From the NCBI RefSeq assembly GCF_027594145.1, contig NZ_JAQFFK010000005.1, forward strand, positions 62,001 through 126,000: a stretch of 64,000 nucleotides of DNA, given 5' to 3'. The stretch comes from Methanococcoides alaskense. Its GTDB lineage: Archaea > Halobacteriota > Methanosarcinia > Methanosarcinales > Methanosarcinaceae. Below the pieces are notes generated by a model, which did not search any database, was not told where the DNA came from, and saw only the letters and a program-made list of their open reading frames with translations. Below are positions 1 through 9,187 of this stretch, piece by piece. A program made the translations under genes and the position numbers. Every line of letters begins with the position of its first letter. The stretch's first letter is position 1.

Positions 1-366
1 ATTGTAGCAATTCAGGCACAGGTGAAAATTGGGGATGAGAGGGTAAGGAGATGTAAATCACTTACCGAGATCATAGGGGTTGATCCAAGGTCTGGTGAAC
101 TTCTGACTAACGAGGTATTTGTATGGAATGCAGCAAAAGACCTGTTCCAATATTCCGGTCGTTCCTACGTCCTTGATGATCTAATGGAATCAAGAGGCTG
201 GGATGATGCTAAGGTCAAGGAAGAATTGCAGGAGCGTCAAGACGTTCTCGAATGGTCACGCTTGAAGAATATCACATACTTCAGGGATTTCTCCAAGATA
301 GTGGTTGCGCACAGGCGTGAGCCTGAAACATTAATGAAAGTTGTAAGGCAGGATCTGAATGGATAA
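1..366 (+). CDS. Pilus/type II secretion ATPase (TadA/FlaI-like), C-terminal end only
   Basis: The gene enters from the left edge, and only about the last 121 residues are present. They align well by eye with the end of the complete secretion ATPase at 31005-33308: both have an IQAQ segment, an RVRR segment, a V/IDP turn and an FVWxxxxD stretch followed by a GW motif. The Walker boxes lie outside the window. These hexameric ATPases power assembly of archaeal type IV pilus-like structures at the membrane. The stop overlaps the next gene by 8 bases, so it is the first visible gene of a three-gene operon with the two GspF-like membrane proteins. Confidence 0.85.
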   Translation: MVAIQAQVKIGDERVRRCKSLTEIIGVDPRSGELLTNEVFVWNAAKDLFQYSGRSYVLDDLMESRGWDDAKVKEELQERQDVLEWSRLKNITYFRDFSKIVVAHRREPETLMKVVRQDLNG

Positions 367-1279
367 ATATCTCAATATAGCTTTTGCTCTTTTTGGTAAA
401 TACTATATGGACAAACGTTCAAAGTATTTTTCCTTAAGACAAAATCTCCTCAGGTCCAGGATGAATCTGGGGTATGATCGATATCTTTCTGGTGCCCTCC
501 TGATATCGATTCTCACCACATTAGGTATACTTCTCCTATTCTTTTTTGTTATAGCACTTATTGGTGTGCCAGTGATAGAGGCAAATAGGTTTGGTTTTCC
601 AGCATGGACTGCTGCTTATCGTCCTTACCAGCCTATACTGATAGCGGTATTTGGAGGACTTACTTTTGCAGCTTTATGTTTTGGCAGTATTTATTCATTA
701 CTGAAATATTATCCCGCTATGATCGCAGGTGATAGAAAACGCAGGATCGAACAGATGTTGCCTTATGCTATCAACTATATGTCTGCAATGTCTGGTGCAG
801 GAGTTCTTCCAGTCGATCTCTTCCGTGCTCTTTCAAACAATGAGATCTATGGTGAAATGTGCGTTGAAGCAAAATATCTCGTACGTGATCTGGAAGTTCT
901 TGGCAGTAACCTTGTGTCTGCAATGAAGAACCTTGCATCTGCAACACCATCTCCGATGTTACAGGAATTCCTTCAGGGTGCTATCACCGTTGTAACTTCT
1001 GGTGGTGAGCTTGAGCCATATTTCAAGATAAAGGCTGAACAGTATATCATTGATAACAGGCAGAGACAGAAAGAGTTTCTGGAAACTCTCGGTCTTCTTG
1101 GTGAGACATATGTTACTGCATTTGTCGCTGGTCCTTTGTTCCTTATTATCACAATAGCTATCGTATCACTCATGGGTGGTGCAGATGATATGTTCCTATA
1201 CATTCTTGTTTATGGCCTGATCCCAGTTGGAAGTGCGATGTTTCTTGTGATAATAAGTTTATTAACTCCGGAGGAATGA
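359..1279 (+). CDS. Type II secretion F-family membrane protein (TadC/GspF-like), first half-unit
   Basis: A 306-residue polytopic membrane protein, with hydrophobic segments near residues 45-75, 95-120 and 245-300. The central soluble part carries the GspF/TadC pattern (LPYAINYMSAMSGAG, then a GETYVTAFVAGPLF segment), nearly identical to the first half of the fused protein at 33326-35476. It would form the inner-membrane platform with the ATPase encoded just upstream. The start overlaps that ATPase by 8 bases, and the stop overlaps the next gene in an ATGA. In the paralogous locus this domain and the next are one polypeptide, so here the platform is split in two. Confidence 0.85.
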   Translation: MDKYLNIAFALFGKYYMDKRSKYFSLRQNLLRSRMNLGYDRYLSGALLISILTTLGILLLFFFVIALIGVPVIEANRFGFPAWTAAYRPYQPILIAVFGGLTFAALCFGSIYSLLKYYPAMIAGDRKRRIEQMLPYAINYMSAMSGAGVLPVDLFRALSNNEIYGEMCVEAKYLVRDLEVLGSNLVSAMKNLASATPSPMLQEFLQGAITVVTSGGELEPYFKIKAEQYIIDNRQRQKEFLETLGLLGETYVTAFVAGPLFLIITIAIVSLMGGADDMFLYILVYGLIPVGSAMFLVIISLLTPEE

Positions 1280-1281
1280 TC

Positions 1282-2268
1282 ATGAAGTTCAATAAAAAAA
1301 CCGGAAAAAATATTGTTGAAATTGATGAACTTGATGAGGATCAGCTCAGTGCCTATGAAGAACAGGTCATCCTAATGAAGCTTGATGATGTCAAGAAAGA
1401 TGATCGTTTAAGAGATTTCATGAAGGATCCCAAAGGTTCCTTTTCAACATATCCTTATTATGCCATGATCTTCAGTGTACCTGCAGCAATTCTATTCATG
1501 ATCGCTGGTTTGTACTTGACCTGGGGTACACCCGGCATTGATAATGTTCTAATTATTTCAAGCTGGATATTTATGCTCCCTCCTGCATTGACATACTATC
1601 GTAAAGCAAGTTACATCAACAAGGTAGAGGAATATCTTCCGAATTTTCTTCGTGATATTGCAGAGATGAGCAGAGCAGGTCTCACCCTTCCGTCTGCTGT
1701 AGGAACTGTTGCAAAAGGTGAATACGGTGAAATGACCGCGGAGATCCGTAAGATGGATGCTTCTCTTTCATGGGGTATCTCTTTTGAGGACACGCTTGAA
1801 ACTTTCGGAAAAAGGATGAACACCAGTCTTATTACTCGGTCAGTAGCACTTATCACACAGGCAAATCGTGCAGGAGGTCGTGTTTCTTTTGTCCTCGAGG
1901 CTGCTGCAAGGGATGCAAGTGAGATCAAGACCCTTGAACGGGAGCGCCGTGGTAACATGGCTGTTTATGTTGTGATCAGTTACATGTCATTCTTTGTATT
2001 CATTTTTGTTATATTGATGCTGGCTACAAAGTTCGTTCCTACTATGCACATGGCAAGTGTAGCTTCATCTTCTGCACCTGCCGGTGGTTCTTTCATAGGT
2101 AGTTTCGATGCTGATAATTTTGTACGTGTACTTTTCCATGCCACCATCATCCAGGGTTACATGAGTGGCCTTGTTGCAGGGCAGATGGGGGAAGGGAAGT
2201 TGAGTGCCGGGCTGAAACACTCTTTCGCCCTGACGTTAATTGCATGGCTTTCATTCATAGTGCTTTAA
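1282..2268 (+). CDS. Type II secretion F-family membrane protein (TadC/GspF-like), second half-unit
   Basis: A 328-residue membrane protein homologous to the second half of the fused GspF protein at 33326-35476. Shared features are a soluble acidic N-terminus, a YLPNFLRDIAEMSRAG stretch, then SLITRSVALITQANRAGG and a final QMGEGKLSAGLKHS motif. I place the start at the second ATG (1282) because GGAGG at 1270-1274 sits 7 bases before it but only 1 base before the ATG at 1276 that overlaps the upstream stop. It is presumably co-translated with its partner and forms the other half of a pilus assembly platform. The pilin cargo is not visible here. Confidence 0.85.
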   Translation: MKFNKKTGKNIVEIDELDEDQLSAYEEQVILMKLDDVKKDDRLRDFMKDPKGSFSTYPYYAMIFSVPAAILFMIAGLYLTWGTPGIDNVLIISSWIFMLPPALTYYRKASYINKVEEYLPNFLRDIAEMSRAGLTLPSAVGTVAKGEYGEMTAEIRKMDASLSWGISFEDTLETFGKRMNTSLITRSVALITQANRAGGRVSFVLEAAARDASEIKTLERERRGNMAVYVVISYMSFFVFIFVILMLATKFVPTMHMASVASSSAPAGGSFIGSFDADNFVRVLFHATIIQGYMSGLVAGQMGEGKLSAGLKHSFALTLIAWLSFIVL

Positions 2269-2346
2269 ACTATGCTGGACTATGAATGTTGGCTTCTCGA
2301 ATAGTTGAACTATCGGTTGAACGAATGGTCAGTCAAATAAATGAAT

Positions 2347-2390
2347 TAAAAAAAGAATATCAGAAGCTCAAAGTTTTAAAAATGAGCTTC
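2347..2390 (-). terminator. Hairpin terminator after the fumarase genes
   Basis: A perfect 8-bp inverted repeat, GAAGCTCA (2363-2370) and TGAGCTTC (2383-2390), is followed on the minus strand by a run of seven T. The fumarase beta stop codon lies inside the hairpin (2368-2370). It probably also separates the convergent secretion operon. Confidence 0.6.
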
Positions 2391-2940
2391 TTGCCTTTTC
2401 TTTTATCGATGTGAAAAGGTCTTCTCCTTTTGTGTCTATTCCCACTATAAGAGGTCCGAATTCATTAACTTCAAGTTCCCACACGGCTTCCGGCATTCCA
2501 AGGTCGGGCCAGTGGACTGCAGGTACGTTCTTTATGGATCCTGATGCAAGGGCGGCACATCCGCCGGTATAGGCAAGATATACGCATTTTTCTTTCATGG
2601 CATCAGCCACATTGTTCATTCCGCCTTTTCCAATAAGGACGCGAACATTGAAGTTCTCAAGAAGTGCAGGCGTCATCTTTGACATTCTGTCACTTGTTGT
2701 AGGGCCTGCAGCAACAACTCTCCATTTTCCATCTGTCTGTTGCATAAGTGGGCCACAATGGTAAATGGCTGCACCTTCAAGGCTGAATGGAAGTTCTTTA
2801 CCTTCTTCTTTTAGTTCGAGGATCCTCGCATGCGCTTCATCACGGGCTGTCAGTACTGTTCCGGAGATATAGACAATGTCGCCTGCACTGAGTTCTTTGA
2901 TATCTTCTTTTTTCAGGGGTGTGCTAAGGTGATATTCCAT
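2368..2940 (-). CDS. Fumarate hydratase (class I), beta subunit
   Basis: This is the C-terminal domain of the oxygen-sensitive [4Fe-4S] class I fumarase, which in archaea is a separate subunit. It interconverts fumarate and malate. Family hallmarks visible are [18 protein letters not shown] near the start, [17 protein letters not shown], and the GKGGM motif around residue 110. At 190 residues it has the normal length. The alpha-subunit stop overlaps this start. A strong GGAGGTGA (2954-2947) sits 6 bases before the ATG at 2940, which I prefer over the ATG at 2943. Methanogens use fumarase in an incomplete reductive or oxidative TCA branch that makes 2-oxoglutarate precursors. Confidence 0.92.
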   Translation of the reverse strand: MEYHLSTPLKKEDIKELSAGDIVYISGTVLTARDEAHARILELKEEGKELPFSLEGAAIYHCGPLMQQTDGKWRVVAAGPTTSDRMSKMTPALLENFNVRVLIGKGGMNNVADAMKEKCVYLAYTGGCAALASGSIKNVPAVHWPDLGMPEAVWELEVNEFGPLIVGIDTKGEDLFTSIKEKARSSFLKL

Positions 2941-3770
2941 CATTCGTCACCTCCGAGAACAACGGATGCGTGTCTGTTTGCCCAGCACTGGATATTAATG
3001 GCTACCGGAAGCGAGGCAGTGTGGCAGTAGGAAGTAGCAAGATGCACAGCAAGGGCTGTGTTATCCCCTCCTAGTCCCATGGGCCCGATGCCAAGGGAAT
3101 TTATGTCTTTGAGGATGCCCTTTTCCTCATCGTTCATGTCCGTTACTTTGCGCAGGAGGGCAGCTTTTGCAAGACGAGCGGCTTTATCAAAGGACCCGCC
3201 GATACCAACTCCTACGATTATTGGAGGGCAGGGTCTTCCGCCAGCGTTGAGAACGGTCTCAAGGATGAATTTTCTTATATCTTTCAGTTCTGTGGGATTC
3301 ATCATCTTAAGGGCACTCATGTTCTCCGAGCCTGCACCTTTTGGTGCGACCATTATCTTTAGCTGATCGCCTTCGACAAAGTCGTATTTGATATCAGGGA
3401 GGCCGTCTCCTGTGTTATCACTACTATTGCTTCTTGTTATGGGGTGTACTGCATTTGGCCTGAGGGGAACTTCCTGTGTGGCTATCCTGGAGGCTTCAAG
3501 GATAGCTCCTTTAAGGTCAATATCAAGCTTCAGTTCCCTTCCTATCTCTACATAAAATATAAGAATACCTGTGTCCTGGCAGAGGGGTATATTGTTGTTG
3601 CTTGCGATTTCAATGTTCTTCAGTATAGCATCGATCTGTGATTTAGCAACGTCACTTGATTCATTTTGTCTTGCGCTTTTAAGTGCGTCTATAACATCAT
3701 CAGGGAGTTGTGTCTCTGCCTCTCTGATTATATCTACAGTGGCCTCAACTACATTTTTGTATGTCACCAT
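2940..3770 (-). CDS. Fumarate hydratase (class I), alpha subunit
   Basis: This is the catalytic N-terminal domain of class I fumarase, which binds the [4Fe-4S] cluster. Visible are LCQDTG (cluster cysteine), [20 protein letters not shown], a KGAGSEN segment and [13 protein letters not shown]. The protein body is unmistakable, but the start is uncertain. Three tandem 12-base units place in-frame ATGs at 3794, 3782 and 3770, and the frame is open to a TTG at 3815. I give the ATG at 3770, because homologues begin close to the following [16 protein letters not shown]. The ATG at 3782 has a GGTGA 5 bases upstream and is a real alternative. It is translationally coupled to the beta subunit. Confidence 0.9.
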   Translation of the reverse strand: MVTYKNVVEATVDIIREAETQLPDDVIDALKSARQNESSDVAKSQIDAILKNIEIASNNNIPLCQDTGILIFYVEIGRELKLDIDLKGAILEASRIATQEVPLRPNAVHPITRSNSSDNTGDGLPDIKYDFVEGDQLKIMVAPKGAGSENMSALKMMNPTELKDIRKFILETVLNAGGRPCPPIIVGVGIGGSFDKAARLAKAALLRKVTDMNDEEKGILKDINSLGIGPMGLGGDNTALAVHLATSYCHTASLPVAINIQCWANRHASVVLGGDE

Positions 3771-3794
3771 GCTTGTTACCATGCTTGTCACCAT
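3759..3794 (-). repeat. Three tandem 12-base units containing alternative start codons
   Basis: On the minus strand the units ATGGTGACAAGC, ATGGTAACAAGC and ATGGTGACATAC follow one another directly. Each begins with an in-frame ATG and contains a GGTGA/GGTAA core that resembles a ribosome-binding site for the next unit. Confidence 0.75.
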
Positions 3795-3839
3795 GACCAT
3801 CGTCATGCCTGTCAAAAAAGATCAATTTAATAATTAAAA

Positions 3840-3925
3840 TGGTGCGGGAGAAGGGACTCGAACCCCCGAACGTCTACACGAGCAGATCTTGAGTCTGCCA
3901 CCGTTGGCCACTTGGTTACTCCCGC
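3840..3925 (-). tRNA. tRNA-Leu (anticodon CAA)
   Basis: The acceptor arms GCGGGAG and CTCCCGC pair perfectly. The anticodon stem GCAGA/TCTGC holds the loop CTCAAGA, which gives anticodon CAA (3891-3889). The variable arm is long, as expected for class II tRNA-Leu, and the T-loop is GGTTCGAGTCC. The discriminator A and a CCA end (3842-3840) are encoded. No intron is seen. Confidence 0.93.
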
Positions 3926-4153
3926 ATTTGAGAAATACGTTGCTATTAATAGCAGTATTTGTTATAAACATATCCATTCAAATTATTTGCATCTGTTGTT
4001 ATAAGATGCGTTTATTGAGGTTCTTTAATGTGTCTTTGATATGTTCTTATCATGAATTCATTAATTTTTGATCGAATGCTGATCATGTCCTTATAAACAT
4101 TCTGTTATTTTTGGAATTATATTTATTAGTGAGTAAGTAATTATATTATTCTG

Positions 4154-4606
4154 ATGACAACCGTTCGATCTGAGAGTAATCTATCTTCTGGTCCATGCAG
4201 TGACAATGAGAGCAACAAAGAGCTTGTTCTGAGTGTAGCCAGTCGCGGCTGGCATCCGGAAATGCTGACCAAGAAGTGCAGCCATGGTTATCAGATGCAT
4301 TTCGGGGGTTCTACCCTTGACCTTGAAGGATTGATCGAGTTCATGGGAGCTATCCATTATGCCCTTCCAAACCTTGTGTTCGAGATATATGATGTCATTG
4401 CAGAAGGCGACAAGGTAGTTACACGCTGGAATGCAAGTGGCACCCATCTTGGTAAGTTTCAGGGAGTTATACCCACAAAAAAACCTGTGCATTTCACGGG
4501 AATAACGATCAGTCGCATTGAAAATGGGGAAATAGTTGAAGACTGGGAAGAGGTGGATCAGCTTAATTTTGCACAGCAGTTCGGTTCCTTCTCTGATATG
4601 TTCTGA
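4154..4606 (+). CDS. SnoaL-like / ester cyclase fold protein
   Basis: A 150-residue protein of the NTF2-like SnoaL group. The fold markers are an EFMGAIHYALPNLVFEIYDVIAEGDKVVTRW stretch (residues about 63-93), a GxHxGxFxG segment and an ending ENGEIVEDWEEVDQ. Members range from polyketide cyclases to proteins of unknown role in methanogens, so no substrate is assigned. It stands alone between tRNA-Leu and a protease gene. An AT-rich TATA-like stretch lies about 30 bases upstream and no ribosome site is evident, so the message may be leaderless. Confidence 0.75.
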   Translation: MTTVRSESNLSSGPCSDNESNKELVLSVASRGWHPEMLTKKCSHGYQMHFGGSTLDLEGLIEFMGAIHYALPNLVFEIYDVIAEGDKVVTRWNASGTHLGKFQGVIPTKKPVHFTGITISRIENGEIVEDWEEVDQLNFAQQFGSFSDMF

Positions 4607-4728
4607 TACTGTCCTTTCTTATCCTTATGAAATATCTTTTATAGAAACAGATGACTCTACAAATGACAATAATATATAAATTAAAAACGTGATCTTAATT
4701 TCAGTACCACTAACAAAGGAGAGTTCAT

Positions 4729-6477
4729 TTGGTCAGCACTACCACCTTGTTTGCCCTTTTCCTTGTATATTGGGCAATCATATCGATACTTGACAAGAAA
4801 GGAATACTTGAGCGATACAACATATCTACCTATGGTCCTGTCCTTATGATAAGGACGGTCAAAGGTCAAGCCCTGTTGGATACCCTTGCACGCCCGAAGA
4901 GAAGTTGGAGGACCTTTGCGAACATTGGCATTGTCCTTATGTTCGTTGGCATGTTCGCCATGTTCTTCATAATCATACTTTCAGATGTTGCAATGCTGGC
5001 CTCTATAGGCCAAAGCACATTGCCGGAGCCCGGGAAGTTCAATGAGGCAAGGAATATTTTTCTGATACCAGGTGTCAATGAATTCATACCTCTGACGTGG
5101 GGTGTTATAGCCTTGCTTGTTACTCTTGTAGTCCATGAGTTCTCACATGCTATCCTCTGTAGGGTCGAGGGCATAAGGGTAAAATCCATGGGAATTCTCC
5201 TTGCCATCGTTCCAATAGGTGGTTTTGCCGAGCCTGACGAGGAGGAGCTATTCGGTGTTATAAAGGAAAATGCAGAAGACCTAAGTGCTGATACTACTGA
5301 TGGACTCATCGAAAGACGTATTCTGGGCACCGTTAAAAAAGTGGTGCCTAAAAAAGTTGCTTCAAGGGAGCAGAGGGCAAGGATACTTGCTGCAGGTGTA
5401 ATGTCTAATTTCGTTGTTGCTTTAATTGCATTCCTCCTTTTCTTCGGTCCTGTTCTTGGTGCTATAGCTCCAATGAGCGATACCATGATCATCAATGTGA
5501 CCTCTGATTCGCCAGCCGATATTGCAGGGCTTCAGGACGGCATGGTCATAACACGGATAGATGATACTTCTATACAGAAGGCCAATGACATCATTCTTTA
5601 CATGAACAATATAGAAGCAGGGACAGTTGTTCAGGTGCATGCTTCAAAGGATCAGAACTTGTTGGTCTATGATGTTGAGGTAGTAAATGATACGGATGAT
5701 GGCATAAAGGGTATCTATGTCAATAATATCGTTACGGATTCTCCGGCTGAAGCAATGGGTCTTGAAAGCGGTATGCTGATAATAAAGATCGATGATACTC
5801 CAATAGGTTCATCGGAAGATTTTGTTACCTTTATGAATTCCACCAAGGTTGGTCAGGTCTTATCCGTGGAAACTGTGATCGCTGACAAAGCTACAGAAGG
5901 GAATGTCTCATCTGAGATATTTGAGATCGAATTGGCTTCCCACCCGGACGGCGGGTCTGAAAAAGGGTTCCTTGGTATCTATTATGGATCAAATGGAATT
6001 GAAATTGTGCCTCTTGGTATGTCCATAGGCGAATTCCCTGCAAAGGACTACCTTGCGGCTCTGAAAGCTATTCCTTCGATGCTTGGCGGATTCACTGGCT
6101 GGATAATTATTCTGGGCCTTCCTATATTTGGATTTGCAGGGGAGGGCTTCCCCGGATTTAGTGGTCAGCTTGCACAGTTCTATTCTCCGATAGGATGGGG
6201 TGAGCCATTAGGAATAGGTTTATTCTGGATCGCGAACACATTGTTGTGGGTAGGTTGGCTCAATTTTTATGTTGGCCTTTTCAATTGTCTGCCGGCAGTA
6301 CCACTTGATGGTGGTCATGTGTTCAGGGACTATCTGCACGCTTTGATCAGCAGGTTCATTTCTGATGAAACCAAAGCAAAAGAGGTATCTTCCGCCATTG
6401 CAGCATCCTTTACAATGCTAATCCTGGCTTCGTTCCTCTTTATGATATTCGGTCCTTATATTGTACACGGATTCTAA
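4729..6477 (+). CDS. Site-2 protease family membrane metalloprotease (M50) with two PDZ domains
   Basis: A 582-residue intramembrane zinc protease. The HEFSH motif (HExxH) lies near residue 137 in a membrane segment, and the second metal ligand motif PAVPLDGGHVF is near the C-terminus (about residue 525). Between them are two PDZ-like domains, each with an SPA(D/E)...GL..GM...IDDT pattern (about residues 258-320 and 340-400), and several further membrane helices. Such enzymes cut membrane-bound regulators. The start is TTG at 4729, supported by AAGGAGAG about 7 bases upstream. A potassium channel gene follows 61 bases later, so the two may share a transcript. Confidence 0.9.
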   Translation: MVSTTTLFALFLVYWAIISILDKKGILERYNISTYGPVLMIRTVKGQALLDTLARPKRSWRTFANIGIVLMFVGMFAMFFIIILSDVAMLASIGQSTLPEPGKFNEARNIFLIPGVNEFIPLTWGVIALLVTLVVHEFSHAILCRVEGIRVKSMGILLAIVPIGGFAEPDEEELFGVIKENAEDLSADTTDGLIERRILGTVKKVVPKKVASREQRARILAAGVMSNFVVALIAFLLFFGPVLGAIAPMSDTMIINVTSDSPADIAGLQDGMVITRIDDTSIQKANDIILYMNNIEAGTVVQVHASKDQNLLVYDVEVVNDTDDGIKGIYVNNIVTDSPAEAMGLESGMLIIKIDDTPIGSSEDFVTFMNSTKVGQVLSVETVIADKATEGNVSSEIFEIELASHPDGGSEKGFLGIYYGSNGIEIVPLGMSIGEFPAKDYLAALKAIPSMLGGFTGWIIILGLPIFGFAGEGFPGFSGQLAQFYSPIGWGEPLGIGLFWIANTLLWVGWLNFYVGLFNCLPAVPLDGGHVFRDYLHALISRFISDETKAKEVSSAIAASFTMLILASFLFMIFGPYIVHGF

Positions 6478-6541
6478 GTGTACAATACATTTACATAGAT
6501 CTGATCTTAGTAGTAAAATATAGATATAAGAGGTAAATTTG

Positions 6542-7546
6542 ATGAAGTACCCAAATTTCTTACGCACGCATATGGCAGGGTATATTGGCATGTCCATAGC
6601 TGTCGTTGTTATCTATATTTTTATTTTTATTAAGATCATGCAGTTTGAGCAGCAGCTCGAACACATCAACTTTCACGATGCCTTCTACTGGGTGGTCTCA
6701 ACTATCACAACGGTTGGTTATGGTGATATCGTATTCGGTTCTGTCATAGGAAAGTTATTCTCCATAGTTGTGCAGGTTTCTGGCATTTCCATGTTCTTTG
6801 GTATTCTGATAACACTTGTTGTAACTCCCTGGTTCGAGAAGACAATGAAACTTCCTTTACCTGCAAGGGTTCCTAAGAACATGTCCGACCATATCATAAT
6901 CTGTGGGTATAACCAGCTCGTAGAGACCTTGATAGAAGAGTTTCAGGAGCAGAAGCTGGACTTTGTCATTCTTTCGGATGATGAGGAAGTCCTTCGTTCC
7001 ATAAATAAAAAACATATTCCTTGCTTGTATGGTATAGCCAGTGAAGAGTCTTCTCTTGAGAATGCGAATATCCATTCTGCAAGGTTTCTCATTGCCAATA
7101 TGTCGGACAGGGAGAATGCGAATATCACTCTGACCGCACGCAAGCTCAGTGATGTCCGGGTAATAGCGGTGGCTGAGGATGCTTCTAATGTGAAGTACCT
7201 GAAATATGCAGGTGCTGACAGGGTAATTTCACCAAAGCTCGTGCTTGGCAGGTTCATTGCAAAAAAGGCGGTCGATCCTATCCTTGGAATGGTTTCCGGT
7301 GCAACCGAGTTCTTTGATGGTTTTCGAATTGTAGAACTTCCGATACAGTCAAAAAGCAGTCTTGTTGGAATGACACTTTTTCAGGCATCGATAGAAGATA
7401 GGACGGGTGCCAAGGTCATAGCTCTGCGTAAAAGCGGGAATTTAACATTCGATGTTGATCAAAGTGATCGAATTAAACATAATACTGTAATCCTTGCAGC
7501 TGGTACAGTGGAACAACTTGCAAAACTTGAAAATTTAGCTGGGTGA
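6542..7546 (+). CDS. Potassium channel with RCK (TrkA-N/TrkA-C) domain, MthK-like
   Basis: The protein has two membrane helices flanking a pore loop that ends in the K+ selectivity filter TVGYGD (about residue 60). A Rossmann-type TrkA-N domain follows (IIICGYNQLVETLIEEF), and then a TrkA-C ligand-binding domain. The layout matches MthK-type ligand-gated K+ channels, with about 334 residues. I use ATG 6542, because GAGGT (6530-6534) sits 7 bases before it and only 4 before the TTG at 6539. The next gene encodes another RCK unit without a pore, which suggests a hetero-gating ring. Confidence 0.9.
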   Translation: MKYPNFLRTHMAGYIGMSIAVVVIYIFIFIKIMQFEQQLEHINFHDAFYWVVSTITTVGYGDIVFGSVIGKLFSIVVQVSGISMFFGILITLVVTPWFEKTMKLPLPARVPKNMSDHIIICGYNQLVETLIEEFQEQKLDFVILSDDEEVLRSINKKHIPCLYGIASEESSLENANIHSARFLIANMSDRENANITLTARKLSDVRVIAVAEDASNVKYLKYAGADRVISPKLVLGRFIAKKAVDPILGMVSGATEFFDGFRIVELPIQSKSSLVGMTLFQASIEDRTGAKVIALRKSGNLTFDVDQSDRIKHNTVILAAGTVEQLAKLENLAG

Positions 7547-7555
7547 AGCATTGCT

Positions 7556-8242
7556 ATGAGAACAGATGAACATTTGATAGTACTTGGTTATGGTGATGTG
7601 GGTAAACGCATTGTAGAGGTGCTTCAGGACCATCAGCTCAATTTTATGGTAGTTGATACAAATGAGCAGAATTTTTCAAATGCTGATTTCCCTTATGTTG
7701 TGGGCGATGGTATGGATGAAGATGTCCTTAAAAAAGCCGGTATCGATAAAGCATCAACTTTGATAATCACTTTGAACGATGACAATGATGTTATTTTTGC
7801 AACCCTTATTTCACGTGGCATGAAACCAGATTCCCTCATATTCTCGCGTGCAAATTCTGTAAGGTCCATCGATAAGATATACAAGGCAGGTGCTGATTAT
7901 GTGGGTTCACTTTCCATTGTTGCAGGGCAGATGCTTGCCAAGATAACTTCCACATGTACAAAATATGAATGTGACCATCTTTTCGAAGATATTGTTCTCT
8001 ATGAGGGAATAGGGATCGAGAAGTTCCAGTTACATGAAAGTTCTTCGATGGTCAATGTTGCTATAGCCGATCTGAACCTTATCAAAAAGTTCGGTTGCAG
8101 GATACTGGGCGTTGAACGCAATAAGGAAGTTACTATCGATCCGCATGATCTGTTCGTCCTTGAACTTGGGGATGTGGTTGCAGTGGTAGGTGGCAGGGAA
8201 CAGATGGAACTGTTCCACAATGCACATGTGACAAAGAATTGA
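7556..8242 (+). CDS. Stand-alone RCK protein (TrkA-N plus TrkA-C domains)
   Basis: A 228-residue soluble protein. Residues 1-120 form a TrkA-N nucleotide-binding domain with VLGYGDVGKRIVEVL and an acidic strand end VVDTNE. The rest resembles TrkA-C. There is no membrane segment. It begins 9 bases after the potassium channel gene and so is almost certainly co-expressed with it. It may assemble with the channel's own RCK domains or control another K+ transporter; that partner is an inference from position. Confidence 0.85.
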   Translation: MRTDEHLIVLGYGDVGKRIVEVLQDHQLNFMVVDTNEQNFSNADFPYVVGDGMDEDVLKKAGIDKASTLIITLNDDNDVIFATLISRGMKPDSLIFSRANSVRSIDKIYKAGADYVGSLSIVAGQMLAKITSTCTKYECDHLFEDIVLYEGIGIEKFQLHESSSMVNVAIADLNLIKKFGCRILGVERNKEVTIDPHDLFVLELGDVVAVVGGREQMELFHNAHVTKN

Positions 8243-8265
8243 TATATTCCTGGGAAAACGATATT

Positions 8266-9036
8266 ATGGATCCTCTCATTCTGGTTGCATTGGTGCTATT
8301 GCTTTCTATCCTCTTCTCATTTCTCGGAATGGGTGGTGCTGTTATCTATGTGCCACTGTTCTATTGGCTAGGGATCGACCTGATTACTGCCATTGCAATG
8401 GCTCTCATGCTCAATGTGGTCACAACTGCTTCTGCATCCATTACTTATCTAAGGAAAAAGGCAGTTGATCTCCCCACAGCAGCACCATTCATCTTATCCT
8501 CTGCAATAGCTGCACCCTTGGGTGCTTATGTCTCCACATCTGTTCCGGAAGAGTTCGTCCTTCATACTTTCAGTGTGGTCGTAGCTGCTGCCGGTGTATT
8601 TATGATACTCTCAAAAGATATCGGGGGGAATGATACTGCTTCTAACCTGAATGTAAAGGAACGTTTTGCTATCGGGATAATATCCGGTTTGTTCATAGGT
8701 TCCATTGCAGGACTGCTGGGCATAGGTGGCGGTATTTTCCTTGTACCAATACTCCTGTTCCTGGGATTTGGTGTCAGACGTGCTCCTGCAACATCTGCTT
8801 TGGTGGTGCTGTTCTCTTCCCTTTCCGGTTTCCTTTCCCACATCAGCAATGCCCAAATAGAACTTCGTACACTGGCAATCCTTGGGATCGTGGCTTTTAT
8901 CGGAGGTCAGCTAGGTTCTCATCTAATGTACTTTAGAGTTTCATCCCTTCGTGGTTTCTTTGAGAAATATTTTAAAAAGATATTCGGTCTGCTATTGATA
9001 TTGATATCCATGATGCTACAGTTATCCCTTCTTTAA
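8266..9036 (+). CDS. Sulfite exporter TauE/SafE family membrane protein
   Basis: About 256 residues with eight predicted hydrophobic segments. Each half carries the family glycine motif (SFLGMGGAVIYVPLF near the start, GSIAGLLGIGGGIFLVPILL in the middle). This family exports sulfur-containing or other small anions, but the substrate is unknown here. The open frame extends upstream to a TTG at 8239 that overlaps the previous stop. I prefer ATG 8266, since MDPLIL begins the first hydrophobic helix. It is the last gene before the AT-rich island. Confidence 0.85.
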   Translation: MDPLILVALVLLLSILFSFLGMGGAVIYVPLFYWLGIDLITAIAMALMLNVVTTASASITYLRKKAVDLPTAAPFILSSAIAAPLGAYVSTSVPEEFVLHTFSVVVAAAGVFMILSKDIGGNDTASNLNVKERFAIGIISGLFIGSIAGLLGIGGGIFLVPILLFLGFGVRRAPATSALVVLFSSLSGFLSHISNAQIELRTLAILGIVAFIGGQLGSHLMYFRVSSLRGFFEKYFKKIFGLLLILISMMLQLSLL

Positions 9037-9129
9037 TGATGGCATAATGCGCTGTATGATTCTGCTTTCATGATGGAAAGCTTTAATAGTAAACATTAGG
9101 TTAGATTTGCATATTTCACATTTCTTCCA

Positions 9130-9165
9130 AAATATTTATATCTATTAAATTAATATTTAATACTA
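9130..9165 (+). promoter_or_regulatory. Integrase promoter with overlapping inverted repeat
   Basis: A TATA-like AATATTTATATC (9131-9142) is followed directly by a perfect 8-bp inverted repeat, TATTAAAT (9143-9150) and ATTTAATA (9155-9162), with a 4-base spacer. The repeat lies where the start of transcription would be expected, so it could be an operator for the integrase at 9188. Confidence 0.45.
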
Positions 9166-9187
9166 AAGATATAATAATGGTGATTTT

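Noticed and set aside
3444-3837. Plus-strand frames over the fumarase genes
   Set aside because: They are shadows of the minus-strand coding sequence with no ribosome sites or family similarity.
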